Below the pieces are notes generated by a model, which did not search any database, had not been told where the DNA came from, and saw nothing but the letters and a program-made list of their open reading frames with translations. Shown here one piece after another: positions 34,320-43,619 of a DNA stretch of 64,000 bases. Location: positions 36,021-100,020 of the forward strand of contig JAPLPE010000032.1 of assembly GCA_026400355.1 (NCBI GenBank), written 5' to 3'. A program made the translations under genes and the position numbers. This DNA is from Rhodobacterales bacterium (GTDB taxonomy: Bacteria; Pseudomonadota; Alphaproteobacteria; Rhodobacterales; Rhodobacteraceae). Position 1 is the stretch's first letter. Every line of letters starts with the position of its first letter.

Positions 34320-36278
34320 ATGCCATCAATCCGCCAGGGCCTGAAGGTTTGGGTCTCTCTCTTCAGTGGTGTTTCGGTGTTGACGTTTGCAGTGGTTCCG
34401 ACCCTGCCGCTTGCACAAGAGATCATGGACCGGGAAGCGTTAAGCGGTGTCTTTCCGGGGGCGGCATATTCGCCCTATGCCCAGAGAGCTTATCCGGACC
34501 TGGTCCTGTGGGGCGACACCCATCTGCATACGCGCCTGTCGGCGGATGCCGGGCTGTTCGGCAATACGCTGGGGCTTGATGATGCCTACCGGTTCGCGCG
34601 GGGTGAAGAAGTGATATCTTCGACCGGGCAGCCTGTCCGGCTGGGTCGGCCGCTGGATTGGCTGGTGATCGCGGATCACTCTGATGCGATGGGGTTTTCG
34701 GATGATATGGCCACCGGGGCTCCGCGCCTGATGGCCTTTGAACAGGCGCGGGGATGGTATGACGCCCTGCAGGTCGGGGGTCAGGTCGCGGCTGGCGCGG
34801 CGGTTGATCTGATCACGAACTTTGCGCAAGGCACACTGCAAGAGGGTTTGCTTGATGAGTACTCTCCGGGTTCGCCTACATTTGCGGCGGTCTGGGACAA
34901 GGTGATCGAGACCGCTGAGCGTTATAACGATCCCGGCCGCTTCACGACGATCATCGGTTTTGAATGGACCTCGCTGATCGCAGGCAACAACCTTCACCGC
35001 AACGTTCTGTTCCGCGATGGCCCGGAGAGGGTCGGTCAGGTCGTCCCCTATACGACACAGCCGCCTGTCGGGTCACCCAATCCGCTGGATTTGTACGCCT
35101 ATCTGGAGAACTACGAAGCCGTGACCGGCGGACAGGCCTTTGCGATTGCGCATAACGGCAACCTGTCGAACGGCATGATGTTTCCCGTCGATTTCCAGTA
35201 CACGGGCGAGGCGGTTGACGCCAACTATGTTCAACTGCGGAACCGGTGGGAGCCTCTTTATGAAGTGACCCAGATAAAGGGCGATGGCGAGACGCATCCG
35301 ATGCTGTCACCCGACGATGCCTTTGCCAATTTCGAGATCTGGGACGCGGGCAACCTCGACCTGTCCCAGGCAAAGACGCCCGAGATGTTGCAGACCGAAT
35401 ATGCCCGGCAGGCGTTGATGAACGGCCTCATGCTTGAAGAACAGCTTGGGACAAATCCGTACAAGTTCGGAATGGTCGGATCGACGGATGCGCATACATC
35501 GCTGACGGCGGTCGAAGAGGAAAACTTCTTTGGCAAGACCGTTTCCTCGGAACCCTCGCCCGAACGTATGGAAGGCGCCTTTGTGCGGACGGCGCAGGGC
35601 GCGTTCATGGATTACCAGCTTTCTGCCGGCGGCTATACCGGGGTTTGGTCGACCGAGAATACGCGTGAAGCGGTCTGGGACGCGATGGCCCGGAAGGAAA
35701 CCTATGCCACCACCGGACCCCGCATGATCGTGCGACTGTTCGGCGGCTGGGACTTTAGTGTCAACGATCTGGCGAGCCGCGAACTCGCCCGGATCGGGTA
35801 TGCGCGCGGTGTGCCGATGGGTGGCGACCTGCGCCCGCGTGAAGGTGATGCGGCACCCAGCTTCATGGTCTATGCCCTGCGTGATCCGATGGGCGCGAAC
35901 CTTGACCGCATCCAGATCGTCAAGGGCTGGGTCGCTGCCGACGGGACGACCCAGGAGCATGTCTACGACGTGGCTTGGGATGCGGCCCGCACGCAAGATG
36001 CCAACGGAGTGCTTCCGCCGGTTGGCAATACGGTGGATATCGAGAATGCAGGCTGGCTGAACACGATCGGCGCGTCCGAACTGGGAACCGTGTGGACCGA
36101 TCCTGAGTTCGATCCCGCCCTTCCGGCCTTCTACTATGCCCGCGTCATCGAGATCCCGACGCCCCGCTGGGTGGTCTATGACGCCAAGCGTTTCGGCGTG
36201 CCCATCCCGCCAGAGGCCGAGACGATCCATCAGGAACGCGCCTATACCTCGCCCATCTGGTACACGCCGCAGGGCTGA
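34320..36278 (+). CDS. Exported DUF3604 protein 2 with PHP-like metal site
   Basis: The 652-residue precursor is a paralogue of the flanking DUF3604 proteins. It begins with a signal peptide (about 1-33, hydrophobic core [19 protein letters not shown], ending LAQ) and has the same metal motifs: GDTHLHT (H68, H70), [26 protein letters not shown] and GSTDAHT. The frame is open 63 codons upstream, but that stretch contains the intrinsic terminator of gene 1, so I use the ATG at 34320, which has TTGGAGCAG upstream. Compared with gene 1, loops between motifs differ, suggesting different substrates rather than simple dosage. Confidence 0.9.
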   Translation: MPSIRQGLKVWVSLFSGVSVLTFAVVPTLPLAQEIMDREALSGVFPGAAYSPYAQRAYPDLVLWGDTHLHTRLSADAGLFGNTLGLDDAYRFARGEEVISSTGQPVRLGRPLDWLVIADHSDAMGFSDDMATGAPRLMAFEQARGWYDALQVGGQVAAGAAVDLITNFAQGTLQEGLLDEYSPGSPTFAAVWDKVIETAERYNDPGRFTTIIGFEWTSLIAGNNLHRNVLFRDGPERVGQVVPYTTQPPVGSPNPLDLYAYLENYEAVTGGQAFAIAHNGNLSNGMMFPVDFQYTGEAVDANYVQLRNRWEPLYEVTQIKGDGETHPMLSPDDAFANFEIWDAGNLDLSQAKTPEMLQTEYARQALMNGLMLEEQLGTNPYKFGMVGSTDAHTSLTAVEEENFFGKTVSSEPSPERMEGAFVRTAQGAFMDYQLSAGGYTGVWSTENTREAVWDAMARKETYATTGPRMIVRLFGGWDFSVNDLASRELARIGYARGVPMGGDLRPREGDAAPSFMVYALRDPMGANLDRIQIVKGWVAADGTTQEHVYDVAWDAARTQDANGVLPPVGNTVDIENAGWLNTIGASELGTVWTDPEFDPALPAFYYARVIEIPTPRWVVYDAKRFGVPIPPEAETIHQERAYTSPIWYTPQG

Positions 36279-36402
36279 ACGCTTGGCCAGGTCTGCCAAG
36301 TTCGTTGGGCAGGTATCAGCATGAACGATTGTGCGCGTTCGCCGGAGGGTCCAGAGTAAGACCCATGCCCTTTAGGCGATCTGATAATAGTGAGGTGTGA
36401 TC

Positions 36403-38379
36403 ATGTCCAAGCCGATCCGTAACGTGACCCTGCCCGGTTCCGGTGCAGTGTTGTTGTCCTTGTTTGCGGCAATCCCCCTTGCTGCGCAGGAGGCGGGTGA
36501 AAACCTGTCGCTGGGCGATGTCGGTTCGGTTTCATTCGATGATCTGTCCCGGGTGTTGCCATCCCAACGCGCCTATTCGCCTGCCGTGAACAGGACCTTT
36601 CCGACACGGCCACTGTTCGGCGACACGCATCTTCACACCGCCGTGTCGATGGATGCGGGCGTCGCCGGTGCGCGACTGACCCCGTCCGATGCCTACCGTT
36701 TTGCGCGCGGCGAACAGGTGATCGCCTCGTCAGGTCAGCCGGTCCAGCTCACGCGGCCGCTCGATTTCCTCGTCGTTGCAGACCATTCGGACAACATGGG
36801 GTTCTTTCCGGCGCTGCTGGCCGGTGATCCCGACATGCTGGCCGACCCGACGGGGCGGCGCTGGTATGACTGGATGAACAACGGGCAGGGAATGGACGCT
36901 CTGTTCGAGATTGTGGCAGCGATGAGCACTAACAGCTTTCCGCCCGCACTCGCTGTGACGCCGGATTCAAAAGTGTACAAGGATGCCTGGAACGACACCA
37001 TCGAAGCGGCAGATGCCTACAATGATCCCGGTAGGTTCACTGCATTCATCGGTTACGAGTGGACCTCGCAGGGGGCCTTCAACATTCACCGCAACGTCAT
37101 CTATCGCGACGGTGCGGACGTCGCGGGTCAGGTGCTGCCCTTCACCGTGGCGCCGCCCCTGGGCAGCCCGCTTGACACCGATCTGTGGAAATGGATGGAG
37201 GCCTACGAGGAAAAGACGGGTGGCGACGTTCTGGCCATTGCCCACAACGGCAACCTCAGCAACGGCCTCATGTTCCCGATGAGTGTCCAGCCTTTCACCG
37301 ACCTGCCCGTTGATCAGGCCTATGTCGAAACGCGGGCCAAGTGGGAACCTGTGTATGAGGTCACCCAGATCAAAGGTGATGGCGAGGCACACCCCTTTCT
37401 GTCGCCCAACGACGAGTTCGCCGATTTCGAAACCCTTGATCTGGGCAACCTGAACCTGACCGAGGCCAAGACACCCGAGATGCTGCCGCACGAATATGCG
37501 CGGTCAGGGCTTCTCGAAGGTTTGCAGCTTGAACAGCAGTTCGGCACCAACCCCTACCAGTTCGGCATGATCGGGTCGACCGATGCGCATACCGGGCTTT
37601 CCGCCGTCGAAGAAGACAACTTCTGGGGCAAGGTTACCCCGATGGAGCCTAACCCGGAACGGCTTACCAATGTGTTCCTGTCCGATCCCACGACAGGTTT
37701 GACGGTGATGGAGTGGCAGGTGTCTTCGGCCGGCTATGCTGCGGTCTGGGCCACCGAGAATACCCGCGAGGCGATCTTTGACGCGATGGAGCGGCGTGAA
37801 GTCTATGCCACGACCGGGACCCGGATGACCGTACGCTTCTTTGGTGGCTACGATTTCGCACCCGAGGATGCGACGTCGCGCAATCCGGCCATGATCGGCT
37901 ATGCCGAAGGCGTGCCGATGGGCGGCGAACTCGGCCCCGACCCGCAGGGCCGCGCGCCGACCTTCCTTGTCGCCGCGCTGCGCGATCCGATCGGCGCCAA
38001 TATCGACCGCTACCAGATCGTCAAGGGCTGGCTCGACGCGGATGGTACCACCCACGAACAGGTCTATGACGTGGCCTGGTCGGACGGACGCGTACCCGGA
38101 GCGGACGGCAAGCTGCCCCCGGTGGGTACGACGGTCGATGTGGCCAATGCGACATGGACGAATACAATCGGTGCACCGGAACTGATCGCCGTCTGGACCG
38201 ATCCCGATTTCGACCCAACGCAGTCCGCGTTCTACTACGGTCGTGTTCTTGAAATCCCGACGCCGCGCTGGACGGCCTATGACGCTGCCTATTTCGGGAC
38301 CGAGCCTCTCCCCGGCACGGTCATGCAGCTTCAGGAAAGGGCCTACACCTCTCCGATCTGGTATAAGCCGGTCAACTGA
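36403..38379 (+). CDS. Exported DUF3604 protein 3 with PHP-like metal site
   Basis: The 658-residue precursor is the third tandem paralogue. It has a signal peptide (core GAVLLSLFAAIPLAAQ) and the motifs [33 protein letters not shown] and GSTDAHTG, so all predicted metal ligands are kept. The ATG at 36403 has GTGAGG upstream; a GTG two codons earlier is possible. A short inverted repeat (CTTGGC..GCCAAG, 36282-36300) lies in the 124-bp gap after gene 2. The stop codon is followed directly by the next start, so this copy is co-transcribed with the CxxC and HupE-like genes. Confidence 0.9.
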   Translation: MSKPIRNVTLPGSGAVLLSLFAAIPLAAQEAGENLSLGDVGSVSFDDLSRVLPSQRAYSPAVNRTFPTRPLFGDTHLHTAVSMDAGVAGARLTPSDAYRFARGEQVIASSGQPVQLTRPLDFLVVADHSDNMGFFPALLAGDPDMLADPTGRRWYDWMNNGQGMDALFEIVAAMSTNSFPPALAVTPDSKVYKDAWNDTIEAADAYNDPGRFTAFIGYEWTSQGAFNIHRNVIYRDGADVAGQVLPFTVAPPLGSPLDTDLWKWMEAYEEKTGGDVLAIAHNGNLSNGLMFPMSVQPFTDLPVDQAYVETRAKWEPVYEVTQIKGDGEAHPFLSPNDEFADFETLDLGNLNLTEAKTPEMLPHEYARSGLLEGLQLEQQFGTNPYQFGMIGSTDAHTGLSAVEEDNFWGKVTPMEPNPERLTNVFLSDPTTGLTVMEWQVSSAGYAAVWATENTREAIFDAMERREVYATTGTRMTVRFFGGYDFAPEDATSRNPAMIGYAEGVPMGGELGPDPQGRAPTFLVAALRDPIGANIDRYQIVKGWLDADGTTHEQVYDVAWSDGRVPGADGKLPPVGTTVDVANATWTNTIGAPELIAVWTDPDFDPTQSAFYYGRVLEIPTPRWTAYDAAYFGTEPLPGTVMQLQERAYTSPIWYKPVN

Positions 38380-39420
38380 ATGCGGATCAAGGCGGCAGCC
38401 ATTCTGATGGCGGCCTTGCTGGCTGTGGCAGCGGCCCCCCCGGTGCACGCCTGTCTGGCCTGCATCGCCATGCCGGAAGACAGCCTTGCCGATAACGTCG
38501 CCCAGGCCGAGGTCGTGGCCCTCTTGCGGCCGCAGCCCGATGATCCGTTCCGCTACGCGCCGGTCGCCTTCCTGCGCGGCGGGCCGGACGTGCCAGAAGT
38601 CCCCTTCCTTGTCTCGCGTGACCGCGCCGCCGCTTTGGCGGCCAATCAAGACGGAGCGGTCGTTGCCACCTGGACCGCAGCAGGTGGCTGGATGATCCAC
38701 GATCTGGCCGACACCGAAATGAAATCCATCCTTCAAGATGTGCTGTCGCGGGATCTTTCTTCGCCGCAGGCGCGGCGCGAGTTCTTTGGTCCCCTTGTGC
38801 TGAGTGCCGACCCCGCTCTCAGCCGTATGGCGATGATCGAGATTTCGACGCTGCCGTATCCTGTCATCCGTGAAATCCCGGTCCGTGTGCCGCGCCAGGA
38901 TGTGGCGAGGCTTCTTTCTGATCCGGTCTGGGCCGACTGGGCCCCTGTGATGATCCTGCTGTTCGGTCTGTCCGATGGCCCGGCTGACAAGGCCTTTGTC
39001 CGCCACGCGGCTGATGCGATTGCGGAGAACGGCCGCACCGTCCATCTGGCCGCCTGGGCGACGGCCCTGATCGAGATGGATGGCGATGCTGGCATCGCCT
39101 GGCTGCGTGAAAACTACCTCGAAAATCCTGACCGTTCGGTCCTTGAACTACGAGAGATCGGCTTTGCCCTTGCCAGCCACGCCGCCCGCGACGACGCCGA
39201 GGGGGCCGCCGTCCGCGATGCTCTCGCTGAGCTGGCCGCTGCCCAGCCAGCCGTCGCGGGTGCGCTTGCCAAAGTGCTCCTCGACCGTGAAGACTGGTCA
39301 CTGGCACCTGATTTCAGGCGCTGGCTGGATGACGGCCTGATCGCGCTGCCCGAGGATGAATTCGTCATCACCCACTATGTGCTGCTGGCTGCAGCATCCG
39401 AGTCTGAAGGAAAGCCATGA
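38380..39420 (+). CDS. Secreted hypothetical protein with N-terminal CxxC
   Basis: The 346-residue precursor has a signal peptide (about 1-24) directly followed by CLACI (C25, C28), which would sit at the mature N-terminus. The sequence before Cys25 is a poor lipobox (VHA), so lipidation is possible but unproven. The rest is Ala/Leu-rich and helical, like HEAT-type repeats, with no catalytic motif. It starts at the base after the stop of DUF3604 gene 3 and overlaps the start of the HupE-like gene. The CxxC could bind metal or act in redox. I do not recognise the family. Confidence 0.8.
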   Translation: MRIKAAAILMAALLAVAAAPPVHACLACIAMPEDSLADNVAQAEVVALLRPQPDDPFRYAPVAFLRGGPDVPEVPFLVSRDRAAALAANQDGAVVATWTAAGGWMIHDLADTEMKSILQDVLSRDLSSPQARREFFGPLVLSADPALSRMAMIEISTLPYPVIREIPVRVPRQDVARLLSDPVWADWAPVMILLFGLSDGPADKAFVRHAADAIAENGRTVHLAAWATALIEMDGDAGIAWLRENYLENPDRSVLELREIGFALASHAARDDAEGAAVRDALAELAAAQPAVAGALAKVLLDREDWSLAPDFRRWLDDGLIALPEDEFVITHYVLLAAASESEGKP

Positions 39421-40004
39421 TGCGCCTGTCCCCGAACATCGCCGCCCTTGCCTTGCTGCTTTGGGCCGGAACCGCAGCGGCCCATACGGGCGATGCCGCC
39501 GGCGCGGGTTTCGTGACCGGTTTTATGCATCCTGTTCTGGGTTGGGACCATGTTGCCGCAATGGTTGCCGTTGGGTTGTGGGGGGCATTCCTTGGAGCAC
39601 CGGCAATCTGGGTCCTGCCAGTTGCCTTTCCGCTGGTGATGGCCTTGGGAGGCGCGCTTGGTGTCGCCGGGTTCCCTTTGCCGGGGATTGAAACCGGCAT
39701 TGCCGCTTCGGCTCTGGTGATCGGTCTGGCTGTCGCGCTGGCGCTTCGCCCGCCGATCTGGATCGCGGCCGTGATCGTCGCCGTCTTTGCGATATTTCAT
39801 GGACACGCCCACGGCGCCGAAATGCCGGAGGCCGCAAATCCCGTCGCCTTTGCGGCGGGTTTCGTGATTGCCACCGGAATGCTTCACCTCGCGGGTATTG
39901 CCTTTGGGCTACTGGCGGCGCATCCGGCAGGCCGTGTTGCGGTGCGGTCCATGGGGGCGATGATCGCGCTGGGAGGCCTGGGATTCCTGACCGGAGCTTT
40001 GTGA
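39417..40004 (+). CDS. HupE/UreJ family membrane protein
   Basis: The 195-residue protein has a signal-like first span ending AAAHTG, then about six membrane segments. The family motif appears as GFMHPVLGWDHVAAMVAVG, with the His and Asp-His thought to bind nickel or cobalt, plus HGHAHGAE in the middle and ATGMLHLAG later. HupE/UreJ proteins are secondary nickel permeases. It overlaps the CxxC gene (ATGA) and the next gene (GTGA), so it belongs to the DUF3604 operon. Confidence 0.9.
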   Translation: MMRLSPNIAALALLLWAGTAAAHTGDAAGAGFVTGFMHPVLGWDHVAAMVAVGLWGAFLGAPAIWVLPVAFPLVMALGGALGVAGFPLPGIETGIAASALVIGLAVALALRPPIWIAAVIVAVFAIFHGHAHGAEMPEAANPVAFAAGFVIATGMLHLAGIAFGLLAAHPAGRVAVRSMGAMIALGGLGFLTGAL

Positions 40005-40573
40005 AACGTCTTTCGCTGATCCTGATCGGTCTGCCCGCGCCTGCTTCGGCGCATTCGGCTTTTGGCGATCTTGGTCCGTTCTATCAGGGTCTTCTGCATC
40101 CGGTTGCCGACCCGGCGCAGGGGCTTCTTGTGGCAGCCGGCGCCATTGCGCTTGCAAGACAACCGATCAGCGTGGTGCGGAAGGCCTATCCCACCTTTGT
40201 CTTGGCGGCTTTTCTCACATTGTTGATTGGCACATGGCTGGTAATGCCACAGCCCGGCGTCGCCTTGATTGCGCTTTCATCGCTTGTCATTTCGCTTGGG
40301 GCGCTCATTCCGCTGCGCACCCCGGTCATGATCGTTTACGGGGTCGCTATCGCACAAGGAGTTCTGACAGCGCTTCCCTTGCTTGGCTCCGAACGCGCCG
40401 GACGCGATCTTGGCCTGATGCTTTTTGGGGGCACGCTTGGAATTGCGATCTTCACGCTTGTTGTTTGGAGCGCGGCAGAATGGGCCGACCGTCGGATCTT
40501 CCACGTGGCAAGTGCAGTTCTCGCGGCATGGATAGCGGCGATCAGCCTGATGACGGCGATATTGCCGTCCTGA
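40001..40573 (+). CDS. HupE/UreJ-like membrane protein with altered metal motif
   Basis: The 190-residue protein has a short signal-like N-terminus ending ASAHSAFGD and about six hydrophobic segments. The position of the HupE motif reads GLLHPVADPAQGLLVAAG: the His-Pro is kept, but the Asp-His pair that should follow is Ala-Gln. It may be a non-transporting partner of the preceding HupE protein or have another specificity. The GTG start overlaps the upstream stop. It is convergent with the HupE gene on the other strand, seven bases away. Confidence 0.8.
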   Translation: MKRLSLILIGLPAPASAHSAFGDLGPFYQGLLHPVADPAQGLLVAAGAIALARQPISVVRKAYPTFVLAAFLTLLIGTWLVMPQPGVALIALSSLVISLGALIPLRTPVMIVYGVAIAQGVLTALPLLGSERAGRDLGLMLFGGTLGIAIFTLVVWSAAEWADRRIFHVASAVLAAWIAAISLMTAILPS

Positions 40574-40580
40574 TTTGCCG

Positions 40581-41594
40581 TTAGAAAGCAGCCAGACGGG
40601 CAATGAACCAGACGCCGGAAATCCCGCCAATGATGTAGCCCAGAGTGCGGGTTCCTGTGCGACCGCGGATGGTAACCGCAGCAATCATGCGAGGGTAGAG
40701 CCTTTGCAACAGCGTTCCCACCGTCAAGACAAAGGCGATGAACACGAGTTGCCCTGCTTCGACCCCGAGGTTGAACGAAAGCAACGCGAGTGGCACATCA
40801 CCTGCAGGCAGGCCAATCTCTTGCAGGGCACCAGCAAAGCCAAGGCCGTGAAGCAGCCCGAAGGTGAAGGCCACCGACCACGGATAGCGTTCGGTAAGCC
40901 TGAGACCCGTGCCAGCAGGACGGAAAAGTTCTGCCGCCAGGAACATGATCGACAGGGCGATGACGGCCTCGACCGGGGGGGACGGCAGGACGATCCAGCC
41001 GAATGTGGCGGCCGCGAGTGACAGTGAATGGGCCACGGTAAAGGCGGTAACGGCACCGATGAGCGTGCGCCTGTTCGGGATGAGGAGGAGCAGGGCGAAA
41101 ACGAACAGCAGGTGATCGGTTCCCGAGAGGATGTGGCTGACCCCCAGCGCGAAATATGTCCGCAGGACGCCGATCGGCCCGAGAGGTGCGGGCACTGTAA
41201 AGGTGGGCGAGCCCGGCGTGAGGCGGTTGCTTTCCGCAACGCCGGGGGAGAGTTCGTAGCGAACAAGGACGTCGGTCTGGGTGGCGTCGAGGCCGGGGAC
41301 CGAGATTTCGCCGCCTTCGATGCCGTCCGGACAGGACACGACCCAGACCACCGTAAACCCTCGGCCGTCAAAATTGAACGGAGGGGCTTCTCCGGGGGTG
41401 CAGGATTGGGGCAGGACGACCGAAATGGCCATCGGGGCGCCGTTCACCTGCGGCACGCGCCAGAGGACGCGCCATGAGTTGCCGCCAAGGTCCTGCAGTT
41501 CAAGAAAGGCGGGGTCGAGCGCATGGGCGCGCGCTGCGGTTGCAGGCCAGACAAGGAAGTTCGCCAGAAGCATGAGCAGGACGATCACCCTCAT
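40581..41594 (-). CDS. HupE/UreJ-type protein with periplasmic domain
   Basis: The 337-residue protein has a signal peptide (ending ARAHA), a periplasmic beta-like domain (residues 25-150), then about seven membrane segments. The core motif is GVSHILSGTDHLLFVFALLL, with AHSLSLAAAT and LLHGLGFAGAL further on, which is the longer HupE/UreJ_2 form. It is encoded opposite to the two smaller HupE-like genes and behind the parvulin-like gene, whose stop it overlaps by four bases. A metal-transport role is inferred from family. Confidence 0.88.
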   Translation of the reverse strand: MRVIVLLMLLANFLVWPATAARAHALDPAFLELQDLGGNSWRVLWRVPQVNGAPMAISVVLPQSCTPGEAPPFNFDGRGFTVVWVVSCPDGIEGGEISVPGLDATQTDVLVRYELSPGVAESNRLTPGSPTFTVPAPLGPIGVLRTYFALGVSHILSGTDHLLFVFALLLLIPNRRTLIGAVTAFTVAHSLSLAAATFGWIVLPSPPVEAVIALSIMFLAAELFRPAGTGLRLTERYPWSVAFTFGLLHGLGFAGALQEIGLPAGDVPLALLSFNLGVEAGQLVFIAFVLTVGTLLQRLYPRMIAAVTIRGRTGTRTLGYIIGGISGVWFIARLAAF

Positions 41595-42463
41595 GGTGTG
41601 GGACCGTCATCAGGGAGGTTCACAGTATAGCGAGACAGAAAGGCCTGAAACTGGCTTTCGCGCAGCGCCTCGGCCTGATCGCGGCGCCAGTCTTCGAGGA
41701 CGGCATCCCGGACCGTTTCGAGCGGGGGTTCTTTTGCTGTCGTGATAACATCAAGCCGGACGATGTGCGGTCCATAGGCAGATTCGATCGGCCCGGCCCA
41801 GATTGCAGGAGCTAGTTGTGACATGGCATCGAAAAAGCCCGTCCCGAATAAGCCGTCGACCGCCTGCGCGGAACCCGCATCAATCTGCGCCGGCAGCAGC
41901 GTCCCGCGCCCAAGCGTTGCGGGATCGGCCCCCGCAGCCAAAGCGGCAAGGGTTGCTTCGGCCTCGGCCGGATCGGTGAGCATGATCTGGCCAAATGTGA
42001 TGGTCGCTGGCGCGGCATATTCCGCAGCATTGGCCGCGTACCAGGCGGCCAGTTCGGCATCTGTCGGCGTCATGGCGCCGACGGCCGATTCACCCAGAAA
42101 CTCCATCTTGAGCCGCATCCTTTGCCGGATGACGGGATCGTCGCGGTCAAGACCAAGGGCCAACGCCTCGCGGTAGAGCACCTCTTCGCGGACATGTTCG
42201 GACAAGAGCCCGGCGAGTTCGTCAGGTTCAGGCTGACGGTTCCAGGTGGCCGCAAACTGGGCAGCGAGACGGTCACGCACCTGCGGCGTGACGTCGATGA
42301 CATAGCTGCCGACAACCGGCGTGGCCGGTGTCGTGGCATTGCCGGGGTAGAGAAAGAATACAAGCGCGCCTATCAGGGCAAAGTGCAGCAGCGGCTCACG
42401 GATCAGGCGACTGAGGAAAGGTCTTGGCTGCACGACTGGCTCGCTTATTGTGATTGGCGGCAA
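41591..42463 (-). CDS. Membrane-anchored parvulin-like peptidyl-prolyl isomerase
   Basis: The 290-residue protein has one N-terminal membrane span (about 27-45, LLHFALIGALVFFLY) and a periplasmic part resembling PpiD/SurA-type chaperones. A helical N-domain (ELAGLLSEHVREEVLYREAL) is followed by a parvulin-like domain with FGQIMLTD, FGTGFFDAM, and SAYGPHIVRLD. It would help fold exported proteins. It is first of a two-gene operon with the HupE/UreJ_2 gene, facing the DUF3604 operon, which suggests it serves those proteins. Confidence 0.85.
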   Translation of the reverse strand: MPPITISEPVVQPRPFLSRLIREPLLHFALIGALVFFLYPGNATTPATPVVGSYVIDVTPQVRDRLAAQFAATWNRQPEPDELAGLLSEHVREEVLYREALALGLDRDDPVIRQRMRLKMEFLGESAVGAMTPTDAELAAWYAANAAEYAAPATITFGQIMLTDPAEAEATLAALAAGADPATLGRGTLLPAQIDAGSAQAVDGLFGTGFFDAMSQLAPAIWAGPIESAYGPHIVRLDVITTAKEPPLETVRDAVLEDWRRDQAEALRESQFQAFLSRYTVNLPDDGPTP

Positions 42464-42575
42464 TCTGGGTGATTGTGAAGGCGTTTACAATTGTCGGGTG
42501 TGTCAAACTTGGAAGGCGCGGGGAAAAGAGGCCCGCTTGGGGTTGGGTGAAGTTAGGCGATACGGTTGAGGAGTG

Positions 42576-43619
42576 TCATCGCGTCCCTGCCATGATCCAA
42601 AGGCTGCCGGGCGGCAGGTTTATTGTGATCTCGTCCCCCGGTCTGATACCTTCGACGAGGTCGGGTGACAGCACGGCATCGACAACGGTTTCCCCCACGG
42701 TCAGTCGCAGGCGTGTCCGGGAGCCGAGGTAGAGGCGCTCGGACACCCGCGCCTTCAGCGCGTTGACCGGGGCGGGTCCGATGCGCACTGATTCTGGGCG
42801 GAAGGTAAGGAGGCCAGGGCCGGGGCGTGCGCCGTCAGGAAGGGTGAGGCGGCCGAGCGGGCCGTCGAACGTGCCGTGGGCAGACACACCTGGTAGCACA
42901 TTCTTGCCACCAAAGAATGCTGCGACCTCGGCATCCGCCGGGCGGCGGTAGAAGGCGTCAGGGACTTCGTACTGCCGCAGCTGTCCGTTCAGGATCAGCG
43001 CGACACGGTCTGCGAGGACCACCGCCTCTTCGTGATCGTGGGTGACAAAGATCGTGGTGATGCCAAGGTCCTTCTGAATACCCCGGATCAGGTCGCGCAT
43101 CTCGATCCGCAGATGGGCGTCGAGGTTGGAGAGCGGTTCGTCAAGCAACAGGACCTTGGGTTGCACGATCAGGGCGCGGGCCAGCGCCACGCGCTGTTGT
43201 TGTCCGCCGGACAGTTCGGAGGGGCGGCGGCGGCCGAGGTCGGGAAGTTTCACGAGGGCCAGCATCTCGGTCACGCGGGCGGCGATCTGGTCCTTGGGAA
43301 CTTTCCGCATGCGCAGACCGAAGCCCACGTTGTCGGCGACGCTCATGTAGGGGAACAGGAGGTAGTTCTGGAACACCATGACCACCCCCCGGTTTTCCGG
43401 CTTTTCCCACAGGATTGACCGGCCATCGAAGGTGATGTCGCCCGAGGTGGGCTCCAGAAGCCCCGCGATCATCTTCATCGTCGTGGTCTTGCCGCAGCCC
43501 GACGGGCCAAGGAGCGCGATCAGTTCCCCGCTTGGCACGTCAAGCGTCAGACGGTCCAGCGCGGGGGCGGCGGTACCGGGATAGGTCTTGGTCAACTCGG
43601 AGAGAAGGACGCGGGTCAT
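42576..43619 (-). CDS. ABC transporter ATP-binding protein (YnjD-like)
   Basis: The 347-residue ATPase has Walker A GPSGCGKTTT, the Q-loop FQNYLLFPYM, signature LSGGQQQRVALARAL, Walker B LLLDEPLSNLD and switch His in VTHDHEEA. A C-terminal TOBE-like domain follows (FRPESVRIGP, ERLYLGSRTRLRL), as in importers of small molecules. The reading frame is open further upstream, but the ATG at 43619 overlaps the permease stop (ATGA), as usual here. It is the last gene of a four-gene importer operon. Confidence 0.93.
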   Translation of the reverse strand: MTRVLLSELTKTYPGTAAPALDRLTLDVPSGELIALLGPSGCGKTTTMKMIAGLLEPTSGDITFDGRSILWEKPENRGVVMVFQNYLLFPYMSVADNVGFGLRMRKVPKDQIAARVTEMLALVKLPDLGRRRPSELSGGQQQRVALARALIVQPKVLLLDEPLSNLDAHLRIEMRDLIRGIQKDLGITTIFVTHDHEEAVVLADRVALILNGQLRQYEVPDAFYRRPADAEVAAFFGGKNVLPGVSAHGTFDGPLGRLTLPDGARPGPGLLTFRPESVRIGPAPVNALKARVSERLYLGSRTRLRLTVGETVVDAVLSPDLVEGIRPGDEITINLPPGSLWIMAGTR

